Shown: one piece after another, positions 8,247 to 15,517 of the stretch
Layout of the letters: each line of letters begins with the position of its first letter
Numbering within the stretch: the first letter of the stretch is position 1
NCBI GenBank assembly: GCA_900149785.2
Contig: FSSI02000003.1
Coordinates: 1 to 64,000 of the forward strand
Direction of reading: 5' to 3'
Origin: Sodalinema lacuna_A
GTDB taxonomy: Bacteria; Cyanobacteriota; Cyanobacteriia; Cyanobacteriales; Geitlerinemataceae
Length of the DNA stretch: 64,000 nt
Made by a program: the position numbers and the translations under genes
Notes under the pieces: generated by a model
The model's database searches: none
The model's input: the letters and a program-made list of their open reading frames with translations, nothing else
Told to the model about the DNA's origin: nothing

Positions 8247-8891
8247 TTGATACCTGCATTCTACCGTTCCCAGTCTGCCGTTCCCAGGAGGTGTCCCGTT
8301 TATACTCGTCCCCTCGCTCGGCTGATCGAGCAATTCCAAAAACTTCCCGGCGTTGGTCCCAAGACCGCTCAACGCCTAGCATTGCATGTCCTGCAACGGC
8401 CCGAAGCCGACGCCCAAGCCCTGGCCACGGCCTTAATTGAAGCCAAACAGCAAGTGGGCTTATGTCAAGTGTGCTTTCATTTCTCCGCCGATCCCGTCTG
8501 TGAGATTTGTCGCAACCCCAACCGGGATGACAGTACTATCTGCGTCGTCGCCGACTCTCGCGATGTCATCGCCCTGGAAAAAACTCGGGAATATCGCGGT
8601 AAATATCATGTTTTAGGGGGAACGATCGCCCCCATGGAGGGAATTGGCCCCGAACAACTGCATATTCAGCCTCTCGTGCAGCGCGTCAGTCAGGGAACCG
8701 TCACAGAAGTCATCTTAGCCATCAATCCCAGCGTCGAAGGCGAAACCACCACCATGTATGTCGGGCAACTCATCAAACCCTTCACCCGCGTCACCCGCAT
8801 CGCCTTTGGCTTACCCATGGGCGGCGACTTGGAATATGCCGACGAAGTGACCTTAGCCCGGGCCTTAGAAGGGCGACGGGATATCGACTAG
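8247..8891 (+). CDS. recR: recombination mediator RecR
   Basis: RecR assists RecF/RecO-dependent loading of RecA on gapped DNA. Seen: helix-hairpin-helix PGVGPKTAQRLALHVL, a C4 zinc finger (CQVC...CEIC), and a Toprim domain (CVVADSRDVIALEKTREYRG...). Length and order are standard. The start is unusual. Family proteins begin near VYTRPLARLIEQ, but the only conventional in-frame start is TTG 8247, giving about 17 extra residues. A strong Shine-Dalgarno AGGAGG at 8286-8291 lies six bases before GTT 8298, exactly where the family start falls. The gene converges with the next one and their ends overlap by four bases. Confidence 0.93.
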   Translation: MIPAFYRSQSAVPRRCPVYTRPLARLIEQFQKLPGVGPKTAQRLALHVLQRPEADAQALATALIEAKQQVGLCQVCFHFSADPVCEICRNPNRDDSTICVVADSRDVIALEKTREYRGKYHVLGGTIAPMEGIGPEQLHIQPLVQRVSQGTVTEVILAINPSVEGETTTMYVGQLIKPFTRVTRIAFGLPMGGDLEYADEVTLARALEGRRDID

Positions 8892-10054
8892 AGAACTAGC
8901 CAGACTCCTAACCCCCAAAAGGGAATCCAGCGCAGTTTACGCTGAGGATGACCGGGGGGCAGAATCCCGCCGAGGATAATCACTTGGAAGATACTAAATA
9001 AAACGATATCCAGGGCAAAAGCAATGGTGACGCGATCGCCGCGCAACATCTCCCAGAAAAACCCCAACCGTTGCCCCAAATCCCCCACATCGCCCACCGC
9101 CACAAACCACACCACGGCGATCGCCCCCACCAGTAACCCCGTCCAGCCAAAAGAACGAGCCAGCCAACCTTTCCCCTGACTGGCTTGGGGATCAGGCGCG
9201 GTGACACCTCGCAGCGCCATATAGGGCAGCAGAAAGATATTCGTTAAAAACATCGCCCCCAGCCAAATGAACCGACGCGGGAGGCGATCGCCGCGAGGAT
9301 CAGCCAACAACAGGGGCAAAAACATAAAAATCCAGGCTTCAGCAAAATTAAAAAAGGCCTGCGTCACCGGATGAACCGACGGCGCGGGTATCACCGTTAA
9401 TCCCAACAGATTGGCGATGGGAACCACAAAAAAGAAATTCAGAGACTCATCCAGAAGTTCCTGAATCGTCTCAGGTTGCAAAGCCCAGAGAGGATCACCC
9501 GGTAGCAACAGATCCTTCGGCGAGAGAATCAACACCGCCAAATAAATCACCGTAAAGATGCCCAAACCAAGGCTATAGCCGGGATAAAGGGGACTCGATG
9601 ACTCCGATGGTCCAGGTTTAAGAAGCCAGCGCGCTAGAGGCGCCACAACCCGGACGATGGACAGCGCCAATCCCCCCAACTTCAACGGCGGTTCCGAAAT
9701 ATCCCGCGCAAAAATCAGTTGTCCCGTCTCCGCCGAAAAGCGATAGAACCCCACCCCTCGTCCATTGGGAAAGGGAATCCCCGCCAGTTCAATATGCCAA
9801 AGCAAGGCCACCGTCTCCCCCTCCCCCTCGGCGCAGTCATCGATCACAAACAGCAAATCATCGGGAACCGTGCGACAGGTTTCGGCAAAAAACTCGCGAA
9901 CGTCAGCCACCCCCCGAAACGTCTTGCGGAAGTTCACATCTTCATAGACACAATTTTCGTCAATATAAGCCAACGCCCCCTCAACGTCGCGCTGGTTAAT
10001 CGCCTCATACAGCGACACAATCCGTTCTCGCTTCGATCGCATAAAATCACCCAT
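8888..10054 (-). CDS. NTF2-like (SnoaL) domain fused to a membrane domain
   Basis: A protein of 388 residues with two parts. Residues 1-130 form an NTF2/SnoaL-like fold (RERIVSLYEAINQRDVEGALAYIDENCVYEDVNF... ending FARDIS). From about 155 on there are seven or so hydrophobic segments, including LGIFTVIYLAVLILS, IFMFLPLLLAD and FIWLGAMFLTNIFLLPYMAL. ATG 10042 (MRSKRERI) after GGTGATTTT is a likely true start. The gene starts directly at the edge of a heptamer repeat block and follows alanine dehydrogenase on the same strand. Function unknown. Confidence 0.65.
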   Translation of the reverse strand: MGDFMRSKRERIVSLYEAINQRDVEGALAYIDENCVYEDVNFRKTFRGVADVREFFAETCRTVPDDLLFVIDDCAEGEGETVALLWHIELAGIPFPNGRGVGFYRFSAETGQLIFARDISEPPLKLGGLALSIVRVVAPLARWLLKPGPSESSSPLYPGYSLGLGIFTVIYLAVLILSPKDLLLPGDPLWALQPETIQELLDESLNFFFVVPIANLLGLTVIPAPSVHPVTQAFFNFAEAWIFMFLPLLLADPRGDRLPRRFIWLGAMFLTNIFLLPYMALRGVTAPDPQASQGKGWLARSFGWTGLLVGAIAVVWFVAVGDVGDLGQRLGFFWEMLRGDRVTIAFALDIVLFSIFQVIILGGILPPGHPQRKLRWIPFWGLGVWLVL

Positions 10055-10163
10055 CCCTATTCCCTATTCCCTATTCCCTATTCCCTATTCCCTATTCCCT
10101 GTTCCCTGTTCCCTGTTCCCTATTCCCTATTCCCTATTCCCTATTCCCTATTCCCTGTTCCCT
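10055..10163. repeat. heptamer tandem repeat TTCCCTA/TTCCCTG
   Basis: About 15 copies of a 7-bp unit, mostly TTCCCTA with a run of TTCCCTG in the middle and at the end. It fills the whole gap between the end of alanine dehydrogenase and the start of the downstream gene on the minus strand. Confidence 0.97.
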
Positions 10164-10168
10164 CTCCC

Positions 10169-11269
10169 CTAAAGATCCCCAAACACCTCACGCACCGCCG
10201 GATGAACCAATTGATGATCTCGTACATTGACTCCCGCCGCGATCGCCGCATCCTGTTCAATAGCCCCCGCCCCCGACTCAGCCAATTTCAACACATAGGG
10301 GAGGGTACTATGATTCAACGATTGCGTTGCCGTGCGGGGAACAGAACCGGGCATATTGGGAACCCCATAATGCAAAACATCGGAGACAAGATACGTTGGA
10401 TCGGTGTGAGACGTGGGATGGATGGTTTCAATACAACCTCCCTGATCGATCGCCACATCCACAATCACCGAACCTGGTTTCATCGAACCGACTAACGCCT
10501 CAGACACCAAAGTTGGCGGTTTGCGCCCCAACACTAAGGCCGCCCCCACCACCAAATCCGCCTCAGGAACCGCCGCTTCAATGGTTAGCGGGCTACTATA
10601 CACCAATTCAACCCGAGATCCAAAGAGACTTTCGAGATAGGAGAGGCGATCGAGGTTGATATCAAAAATTTGCACTCGCGCCCCCATTCCCACAGCAATT
10701 CGCGCCGCCTCCGTTCCCACAACGCCGCCTCCGAGAATCGTCACCTGGCCCGGAGACACCCCTGGAACCCCACCTAAGAGAATCCCTCGCCCGCCGTGGG
10801 GACGTTCGAGGAAATGAGCGCCGAATTGCACTGAGAGTCGTCCCGCAATCACACTCATCGGGGCTAACAGAGGCAATCGGCCATCAGGGAGTTGCACCGT
10901 TTCATAGGCAATGGCCAAAATTCCCGACGCCATCAACGCTTCCGTCAACGGCCGTTCAGCCGCCAGATGTAGATAAGTAAACAGGATGCGATCGCCCCCA
11001 TTCCCCCCATTCCCATCCAGAAACTCATATTCCGACGGGAGAGGTTCTTTCACCTTCACCACCAGGGGCTGTTCCCAAGCCGCCGCCGCCGACTCCACAA
11101 CCGTCGCCCCCACCTGGCGATAATCTTCGTCAGTCAACCCAGAACCCACGCCGGCCTGAGTTTCCACAAATACCCGATGGCCGCGATCGCACAACACCCG
11201 AACACTTTGCGGACTCAATCCCACCCGAAACTCCCGGTTCTTAATTTCTTTGGGAACACCAATGTCCAT
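10169..11269 (-). CDS. ald: alanine dehydrogenase
   Basis: NAD-dependent L-alanine dehydrogenase, interconverting alanine with pyruvate and ammonia in the cytosol. Seen: N-terminal GVPKEIKNREFRVGLSP with the substrate-binding Arg and Lys, VKVKEPLPSEY, LHLAAE with the catalytic His, and the Rossmann motif GGGVVGTEAARIA. C-terminal VAIDQGGCIET and YGVPNMPGSVPRTAT are also standard for Ald. I place the start at ATG 11269 (MDIGVPKE); a further in-frame ATG at 11284 adds five residues. Full length, about 366 residues. The Rhs-derived debris lies just upstream. Confidence 0.95.
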   Translation of the reverse strand: MDIGVPKEIKNREFRVGLSPQSVRVLCDRGHRVFVETQAGVGSGLTDEDYRQVGATVVESAAAAWEQPLVVKVKEPLPSEYEFLDGNGGNGGDRILFTYLHLAAERPLTEALMASGILAIAYETVQLPDGRLPLLAPMSVIAGRLSVQFGAHFLERPHGGRGILLGGVPGVSPGQVTILGGGVVGTEAARIAVGMGARVQIFDINLDRLSYLESLFGSRVELVYSSPLTIEAAVPEADLVVGAALVLGRKPPTLVSEALVGSMKPGSVIVDVAIDQGGCIETIHPTSHTDPTYLVSDVLHYGVPNMPGSVPRTATQSLNHSTLPYVLKLAESGAGAIEQDAAIAAGVNVRDHQLVHPAVREVFGDL

Positions 11270-11284
11270 AAATGCCCTACCCAT

Positions 11285-11602
11285 TCAACAGGAAAACCAA
11301 TGCCCATTATTGTATCCCCTCCAGCCCTCCCCCCCCTCGCCGATTGCCTTAGCCATTCTCATATTGGCGAAAATATTGGCGAAAACCTGTGCAAGTCCCC
11401 AGCCTCCCTGCATCGTAATGATATCTAACTCGCCATTAAACTGCTTCCCAGCAAACAGATAATCGTTCTCAACCTCTCCCGTTGACTCTAACAATTCTCC
11501 GAAAACATCGTAGGTACACGTCGCCACGACTTCCCTGTCTAAATGCGCGTACTCCCCAACCCATCCACAATATAGACCGAAACCTCGGTTACTTCTACTG
11601 AA
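11285..11602 (-). pseudogene. Rhs/YD-repeat core fragment, frameshifted
   Basis: Remnant of the end of an Rhs-family core. Reading the minus strand from about 11600, one frame gives VYIVDGLGSTRI and then a stop. After a frameshift the next frame gives TYDVFGELLESTGEVENDYLFAGKQFNGELD. The usual YLRARYYD follow-up appears only in a third frame as YHYDAG.LG. These are the hallmarks of the conserved Rhs core just before the variable toxin tip. At least two frameshifts and one stop are present, so it is dead. A direct repeat (GGCGAAAATATT) lies near its end. Confidence 0.8.
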
Positions 11603-11981
11603 CTAATCAATAATTTCTATTCTTGGAGGTTCTGAAATGATTTCAATTTTTCCCCAGTCTCCACAAAGATGATACTTATCATCAGAAAAAATAAAAGTGT
11701 CTATATTTTCATAATCAATTTCTTTATTAGCATTTCTATAAGGAGACATGACTTTTTTCTATCCAATTAGCTTCTTTTGATTGATTAAATTTTAGCAATG
11801 CTTTTTTATAACAATATTGCTTTACAGATAATAGAAGTTGATATTTTGGATGATTTTTAGTAATCACCAAATCGAGTAAAAAATGCGCAGAGGTATCAAT
11901 AATATCAATATCTAATACATAACTATCTTCAATATAGATGTTTTCTAAACCAGAAAGTTCGTAATAATTGATTGCTTGCAT
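11603..11981 (-). pseudogene. immunity-like protein split by a poly-A frameshift
   Basis: The first frame encodes 81 residues (MQAINYYELSGLENIYIEDS... to SHVSL) and stops. Shifting frame at the six-A run 11753-11758 restores a continuous protein: VMSPYRNANKEIDYENID, FIFSDDKYHLCGDWGKIEI and a final PPRIEIID ending at 11603. The joined product is about 128 residues, small and acidic, typical in size for an immunity protein beside an Rhs toxin. It could be a pseudogene, a slippage-expressed gene or a base-calling error. No family recognised. Confidence 0.65.
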
Positions 11982-11986
11982 GATTT

Positions 11987-12082
11987 CTATAGCAGTCCTA
12001 AATCATTTGTGGATTCTCGATCTAGCTATAGCAAGGGTTTAGGGGGGTCGGTCTTTCCACGACTCATCTAGGATTGCTATAG
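11987..12082. mobile_element. 96-bp MITE with 26-bp imperfect terminal inverted repeats
   Basis: The left end CTATAGCAGTCCTAAATCAT (continuing TTGTGG to 12012) matches the reverse complement of 12057-12082 at about 21 of 26 positions. A TA dinucleotide at each end fits the TA target duplication of IS630/Tc1-type elements. It has no coding capacity and sits 5 bases before the start of the immunity-like gene on the minus strand, where it may supply or disrupt a promoter. Confidence 0.75.
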
Positions 12083-12159
12083 TCTTCTTTTGGGTGATCT
12101 TGAATGGTAATGATATCCAAAATTCATATCCAAATTGTTACAATCTTTACAATACACTA

Positions 12160-12750
12160 TTACTGCACGTGGCTATCATCAAAATAATCTTCATCAAAAA
12201 GAAGTATCATAAGTCGAGATACAATACGAACATATGTACTTGTTAAATCATTATTAGATATGGGTATCTCTGAAAGAATTTTATGAGATAACTGATTCAG
12301 AAGATTGACATGCTCTAAAAGCATAGCCCTTTTTTGGAATGGACTTAGAGTGTCTTTAAAAAATAAAAGCTTTTCCAATGCAAGTAATGCTTGATTTAGT
12401 TCGTCTGCATTAAAGTCATCAATACAGTGCTCAATGGCTATAATTAATGACGATAAACCACTTTTGGCAGAGGTACATCCAATTATGGATATTAGACTTA
12501 CTGAATCTTGATTTTTTGATATTATCGCTTCTTGAAGACAGGCTACGATTTCATCTATTTCTGATTCGTTTAAACAAAGATAAATTAGATCGGAATCAAC
12601 CATTCCTTCATATTTATTAAGCTTTTCTTTTTCGGTTAGATTCCATGCGTTCATTTCTAAAAGCAATCCAATGTCGGTAATAGCATTACGACGAGATTTT
12701 TCACTGCCAAATTTTATTTCTTTGATAAGATGTGCAATTTTTGAATTCAT
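12160..12750 (-). CDS. putative immunity protein, all-helical
   Basis: A protein of 196 residues in the AT-rich Rhs island. It looks entirely helical, with repeated Leu/Ile-rich segments (LIKEIKFGSEKSRRNAITDIGLLLEM, EIDEIVACLQEAII, ALLALEKLLFF), like the HEAT-type immunity proteins of polymorphic toxin loci. It ends LFDEDYFDDSHVQ. There is no signal peptide, so it should be cytoplasmic. No family is certain. The role is inferred from location between two Rhs core fragments, the unusual base composition and its small size. Confidence 0.5.
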   Translation of the reverse strand: MNSKIAHLIKEIKFGSEKSRRNAITDIGLLLEMNAWNLTEKEKLNKYEGMVDSDLIYLCLNESEIDEIVACLQEAIISKNQDSVSLISIIGCTSAKSGLSSLIIAIEHCIDDFNADELNQALLALEKLLFFKDTLSPFQKRAMLLEHVNLLNQLSHKILSEIPISNNDLTSTYVRIVSRLMILLFDEDYFDDSHVQ

Positions 12751-12773
12751 GACCTTACTTGAATAAACAGAAA

Positions 12774-13116
12774 TTAAAATTTTAGGTTCTCTCCACGAAA
12801 ATTTTCCGCATCAACTCTATACTCATCTCTTACTTTTTGGATTGCATCCCTATTCCATTGGGAAGTCGCAACTTGATATAAAGGTGCGATTCAGGCGGAG
12901 AAATTTTCACACCTTCACTTACTTCCACAATAGCTCGTCTAGTATTTCTATCTTGACTAAGAGTATACCAGCCTTGAGCTTTACGAGTTTCTCATATTTG
13001 ATATAATCCTTGCTATGCAAATTGGCAAAGACTTCGTCGTCGGCCACAAATTCAAGTTGATACAAGTCAGCATTGGCGCCGGGTGTTTCCAAAACTATTA
13101 AAAACTCTGTTTCCAA
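12774..13116 (-). pseudogene. 113-residue protein broken by two frameshifts
   Basis: Starting at TTG 13116 the first frame reads ETPGANADLYQLEFVADDEV and HSKDYIKYEKLVK, then runs out at 12919. Shifting near 12980 continues with AQGWYTLSQDRNTRRAIVEV and SEGVKISPPESHLY. A second shift near 12872 continues with QVATSQWNRDAIQKVRDEYR and VDAENFRGENLKF, ending at 12774. Three successive high-quality segments in three frames argue for one ancestral protein of about 113 residues. It begins 11 bases after the stop of the gene at 13128, in the same orientation. Family unknown; either immunity-like or a toxin-tip remnant. Confidence 0.6.
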
Positions 13117-13127
13117 GAGAAGTAGTA

Positions 13128-13745
13128 CTAAGAAAATTCAATAATTAAGTTATGTGTTACACTAGCCAGAGATAGATTGTAGAGATACAATAAAAGCATT
13201 TTCTCAAAACCAAGAGGATCATCTTTTAACTCATATTCTCTTTCTTTATAAAGAATTTCAAAATCTGGATTATATTTTTTTACATTTAGCTTTAACTTGC
13301 AGGCAAGCCATGCTAATTCATCTCGAAGACTAATACTAGAACCCAAACTCCGAAGAAACATATCTGGCAGGCATTTATCTTTAAAATCGACTGGAATGTA
13401 AAAACCAGTGTAATTTTCATGGCAAATTAAGTGAGATTTATTTTCGGCAATAAATTTTCTTTTCAAATCGACTGAAATACGTTGTCCGACAAAATTCTTG
13501 TCAGGATTCCAATTAGGGTTTTCTTTAAGTTGGGCAGCTATAAACTTTAGATAATCCAAGTCGGAGGGCCAACATTTCATCCAAGGTAAAACAGTTTCTT
13601 GCGATAGCATTTTAGGAGCATATTGATAAATTGGCAGTCCAGCAGACATCAATATTTTGTTCAAATATAAGAATGTTTGATCAAGGTATTTGTGATAATG
13701 GAGGTTGTTTTTTGTTTTTTGTGCTAGTGAAATAATTAATGACAT
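13128..13745 (-). CDS. putative immunity-associated protein of the Rhs island
   Basis: A protein of 205 residues, mainly helical, AT-rich in codon use compared with neighbours. Segments seen: LHYHKYLDQTFLYLNKILMS, a central YTGFYIPVDFKDKCLPDMFL, and SISLRDELAWLACKLKLNVKK. No signal peptide or membrane segment. Context suggests an Rhs toxin immunity protein or an accessory gene captured with one. It is intact in length and followed 11 bases later by a frameshifted small gene. No family recognised. Confidence 0.5.
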   Translation of the reverse strand: MSLIISLAQKTKNNLHYHKYLDQTFLYLNKILMSAGLPIYQYAPKMLSQETVLPWMKCWPSDLDYLKFIAAQLKENPNWNPDKNFVGQRISVDLKRKFIAENKSHLICHENYTGFYIPVDFKDKCLPDMFLRSLGSSISLRDELAWLACKLKLNVKKYNPDFEILYKEREYELKDDPLGFEKMLLLYLYNLSLASVTHNLIIEFS

Positions 13746-13842
13746 AATTTTATTTCAACTTTCAAGATGACCTATCTCTCAAGGGATACCGTTCTGGATC
13801 CTGGCTTATACAAATTGTCTTTCAAGGGAAGTCCTTCAAAGC

Positions 13843-13995
13843 AGTTACATATAGGTCTTCTGGGTTCAAAGTGATAAGGAAAATTTATGGCAGATTACAT
13901 CCATCGCCGTAGGGGCGAAAAATTTTTCGCCCCTACAATTTTGTATCTAATGCAACAAATTTCACCATATATCCTGAAGACCCTTACATATAACT
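13843..13995. mobile_element. 153-bp MITE-like long imperfect inverted repeat
   Basis: The left end (AGTTACATATAGG.TCTTC from 13843) is mirrored at the right end (AGTTATATGTAAGGGTCTTC read on the minus strand from 13995). A second inner arm, AAATTTATGGCAGATTACA against AAATTTGTTGCATTAGATACA, is also mirrored. The centre is the 28-bp palindrome GTAGGGGCGAAAAA plus its complement (13909-13936). The whole would fold into one long cruciform. No coding capacity. Confidence 0.65.
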
Positions 13996-14045
13996 CCAAT
14001 TATTTCATGTTCAACATCTTACTTCTGATATTATATGATCGTAGG

Positions 14046-14391
14046 TCATAGGACAATAGTATTGAAAGAACTGAGTATTATATCATAAAAAGTTTTACCA
14101 ATTCTTTCAAAAACATAGTCTTTTGCCTCTACGCCAACGTACCTCCTTATACTGGCTAAATGATGCTGTATGCTTTTTGCTGAATTTAGCTCACTAATTG
14201 CAGTCTCCCCTCCAACTCGACGACTCTCGCTATCATAAGTACATAAGTATACTCAATAATCGGATTGCCATTAACATCAGAAACTTTGGTCAACTGGTCG
14301 TTTTCGTCGTACTCGAACCGCAACATCTCCCCATCGTGACTGACCGTTTCAACTCGACCCCCTGCATCGTAACTGAGATGCACTCTTTTGA
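14046..14391 (-). pseudogene. Rhs/YD-repeat fragment with an unknown tail
   Basis: The minus strand from just after mntB reads HLSYDAGGRVETVSHDG, EMLRFEYDENDQLTKVSDV and NGNPIIEYTY, which are consecutive YD repeats. An 8-bp near-perfect tandem duplication (ACTTATGT, ACTTATGA) then breaks the frame. Skipping it restores YDSESRRV and a further 50-odd residues (ETAISELNSAKSIQ..., YVGVEAKDYVFERIGKTF) up to TGA 14046-14048. There is no start of its own. It is the other Rhs fragment flanking the immunity-like genes. The tail is not a recognised toxin. Confidence 0.75.
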
Positions 14392-15249
14392 TTATTTTTT
14401 ATGTGATAACTTGAATGCTTGGTAGAGAAGACCGTGGCGGGGACTGAGGAGAAGACTGAAAGTAAAAAACCCGGTGATCACCAGGACGATCGCAGGGCCA
14501 GAAGGAAGATTATAGTAATAACTGAGGTACATTCCTGTGATGCTGGAGAGGATGCTGAGACCCGACCCAAGCAGCATGACATGGTGAAGTCGGGGAACCA
14601 ATAGGTAGGCGGTGGCCCCTGGGGTGATGAGAAGGGAAATCACGAGGATGACACCGACGGCTTTGAGGCTGGCGACGACGGTGAGGGCGATGAGTACCAT
14701 TAACCCAAAATTGAGGGCGTTGGTGGGGAGTCCGGCGGCTTGTGCGCCCTGAGGGTCGAAGCTATAAAAGAGTAATTCCTTGTAGAGTGCAACGATGGTA
14801 ATAATAATAAAAATAGTAATAAAAATAGTATCTCGAACATCACTGGCGCTCACGGCTAAGATGTTGCCAAACAAAAAATGTATAAGGTCGATTTTGGTAT
14901 CTTTTTGAATAATTGTAATTAGAGTGATGCCGAGAGCAAAAAAGGCAGAAAGGACAATTCCCATCGCGGCATCTTCTTTAATAGGCGATCGCGTGTGAAT
15001 CCAAGTAATTAAAATAGTGCTGAGAACGCCAGCAATAAAGGCACCAATAAGAATGTTAACGCCGAAAAGAAAGGCGATCGCCAGTCCCGGCAAGACCGCA
15101 TGACTAATGGCATCACCGAGAAGGGCTAACCGTTGTACCATTAAATAACTGCCAACCAGGGCGCAAACAAGACCGACGCAAATGGCAATCATCAGCGATC
15201 GCTGCATAAACCCATATTGCAAGGGGTCTAGGAGAAGGTGAAGGATCAT
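14392..15249 (-). CDS. mntB: Mn/Zn ABC transporter permease, MntB-like
   Basis: ABC-3 family permease of about 285 residues with eight or so membrane segments (MIAICVGLVCALVGSYLMV, ILIGAFIAGVLSTILITWI, LMVLIALTVVASLKAVGVI and more). The conserved ALLGDAISHAVLPG and SLLITPGATAYLL motifs are present. The start is ATG 15249 (MILHLLLDPLQYGFMQRS). The frame stays open upstream through a heptamer repeat block, which would add an artificial SLFPIPY-repeat leader. With mntA and the divergent mntC it forms a manganese (or zinc) importer in the plasma membrane; Mn is inferred from similarity to cyanobacterial MntCAB. Confidence 0.87.
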   Translation of the reverse strand: MILHLLLDPLQYGFMQRSLMIAICVGLVCALVGSYLMVQRLALLGDAISHAVLPGLAIAFLFGVNILIGAFIAGVLSTILITWIHTRSPIKEDAAMGIVLSAFFALGITLITIIQKDTKIDLIHFLFGNILAVSASDVRDTIFITIFIIITIVALYKELLFYSFDPQGAQAAGLPTNALNFGLMVLIALTVVASLKAVGVILVISLLITPGATAYLLVPRLHHVMLLGSGLSILSSITGMYLSYYYNLPSGPAIVLVITGFFTFSLLLSPRHGLLYQAFKLSHKK

Positions 15250-15259
15250 GGTGAGAGAA

Positions 15260-15407
15260 GGGAATAGGGAATAGGGAATAGGGAATAGGGAATAGGGAAT
15301 AGGGAATAGGGAATAGGGAACAGGGAATAGGGAATAGGGAATAGGGAATAGGGAATAGGGAATAGGGAATAGGGAATAGGGAACAGGGAACAGGGAACAG
15401 GGAACAG
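15260..15407. repeat. heptamer tandem repeat GGGAATA/GGGAACA
   Basis: About 21 copies of a 7-bp unit, mostly GGGAATA and turning to GGGAACA at the mntA side. Same family as the repeat at 10055, here in opposite orientation. It begins 11 bases upstream of the mntB start, so it separates mntB from its ribosome-binding context and from mntA. Confidence 0.97.
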
Positions 15408-15419
15408 TGGAGAACCTCC

Positions 15420-15510
15420 CTCTCACCTCTTGCCTTTTGCCTCTTGACTTTTTGCCTCTTGTCTTCCCCTCTTGGGAGGGGTTAGGGGTGGGTTATGCCT
15501 CTTGCCCCTA
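15420..15510. repeat. degenerate TTGCCTC block and TGGGAGGGGTTAGGGG element
   Basis: Scattered copies of TTGCCTC/TTGCCTT are followed by CCCCTCTTGGGAGGGG and TTAGGGGTGGGTTATGCC. The latter element recurs at 21636-21670. It fills most of the gap between mntA and the heptamer block. Confidence 0.8.
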
Positions 15511-15517
15511 AAATGAG

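Noticed and set aside
9719..10495. Rightward open frame across a heptamer repeat (FPIPYSLF repeats)
   Set aside because: It is antisense to two real genes and owes its length to the repeat, which has no stop in this frame.
15250..15426. N-terminal extension of mntB with SLFPIPY repeats
   Set aside because: The extension is the translated heptamer array; the permease family begins at ATG 15249.
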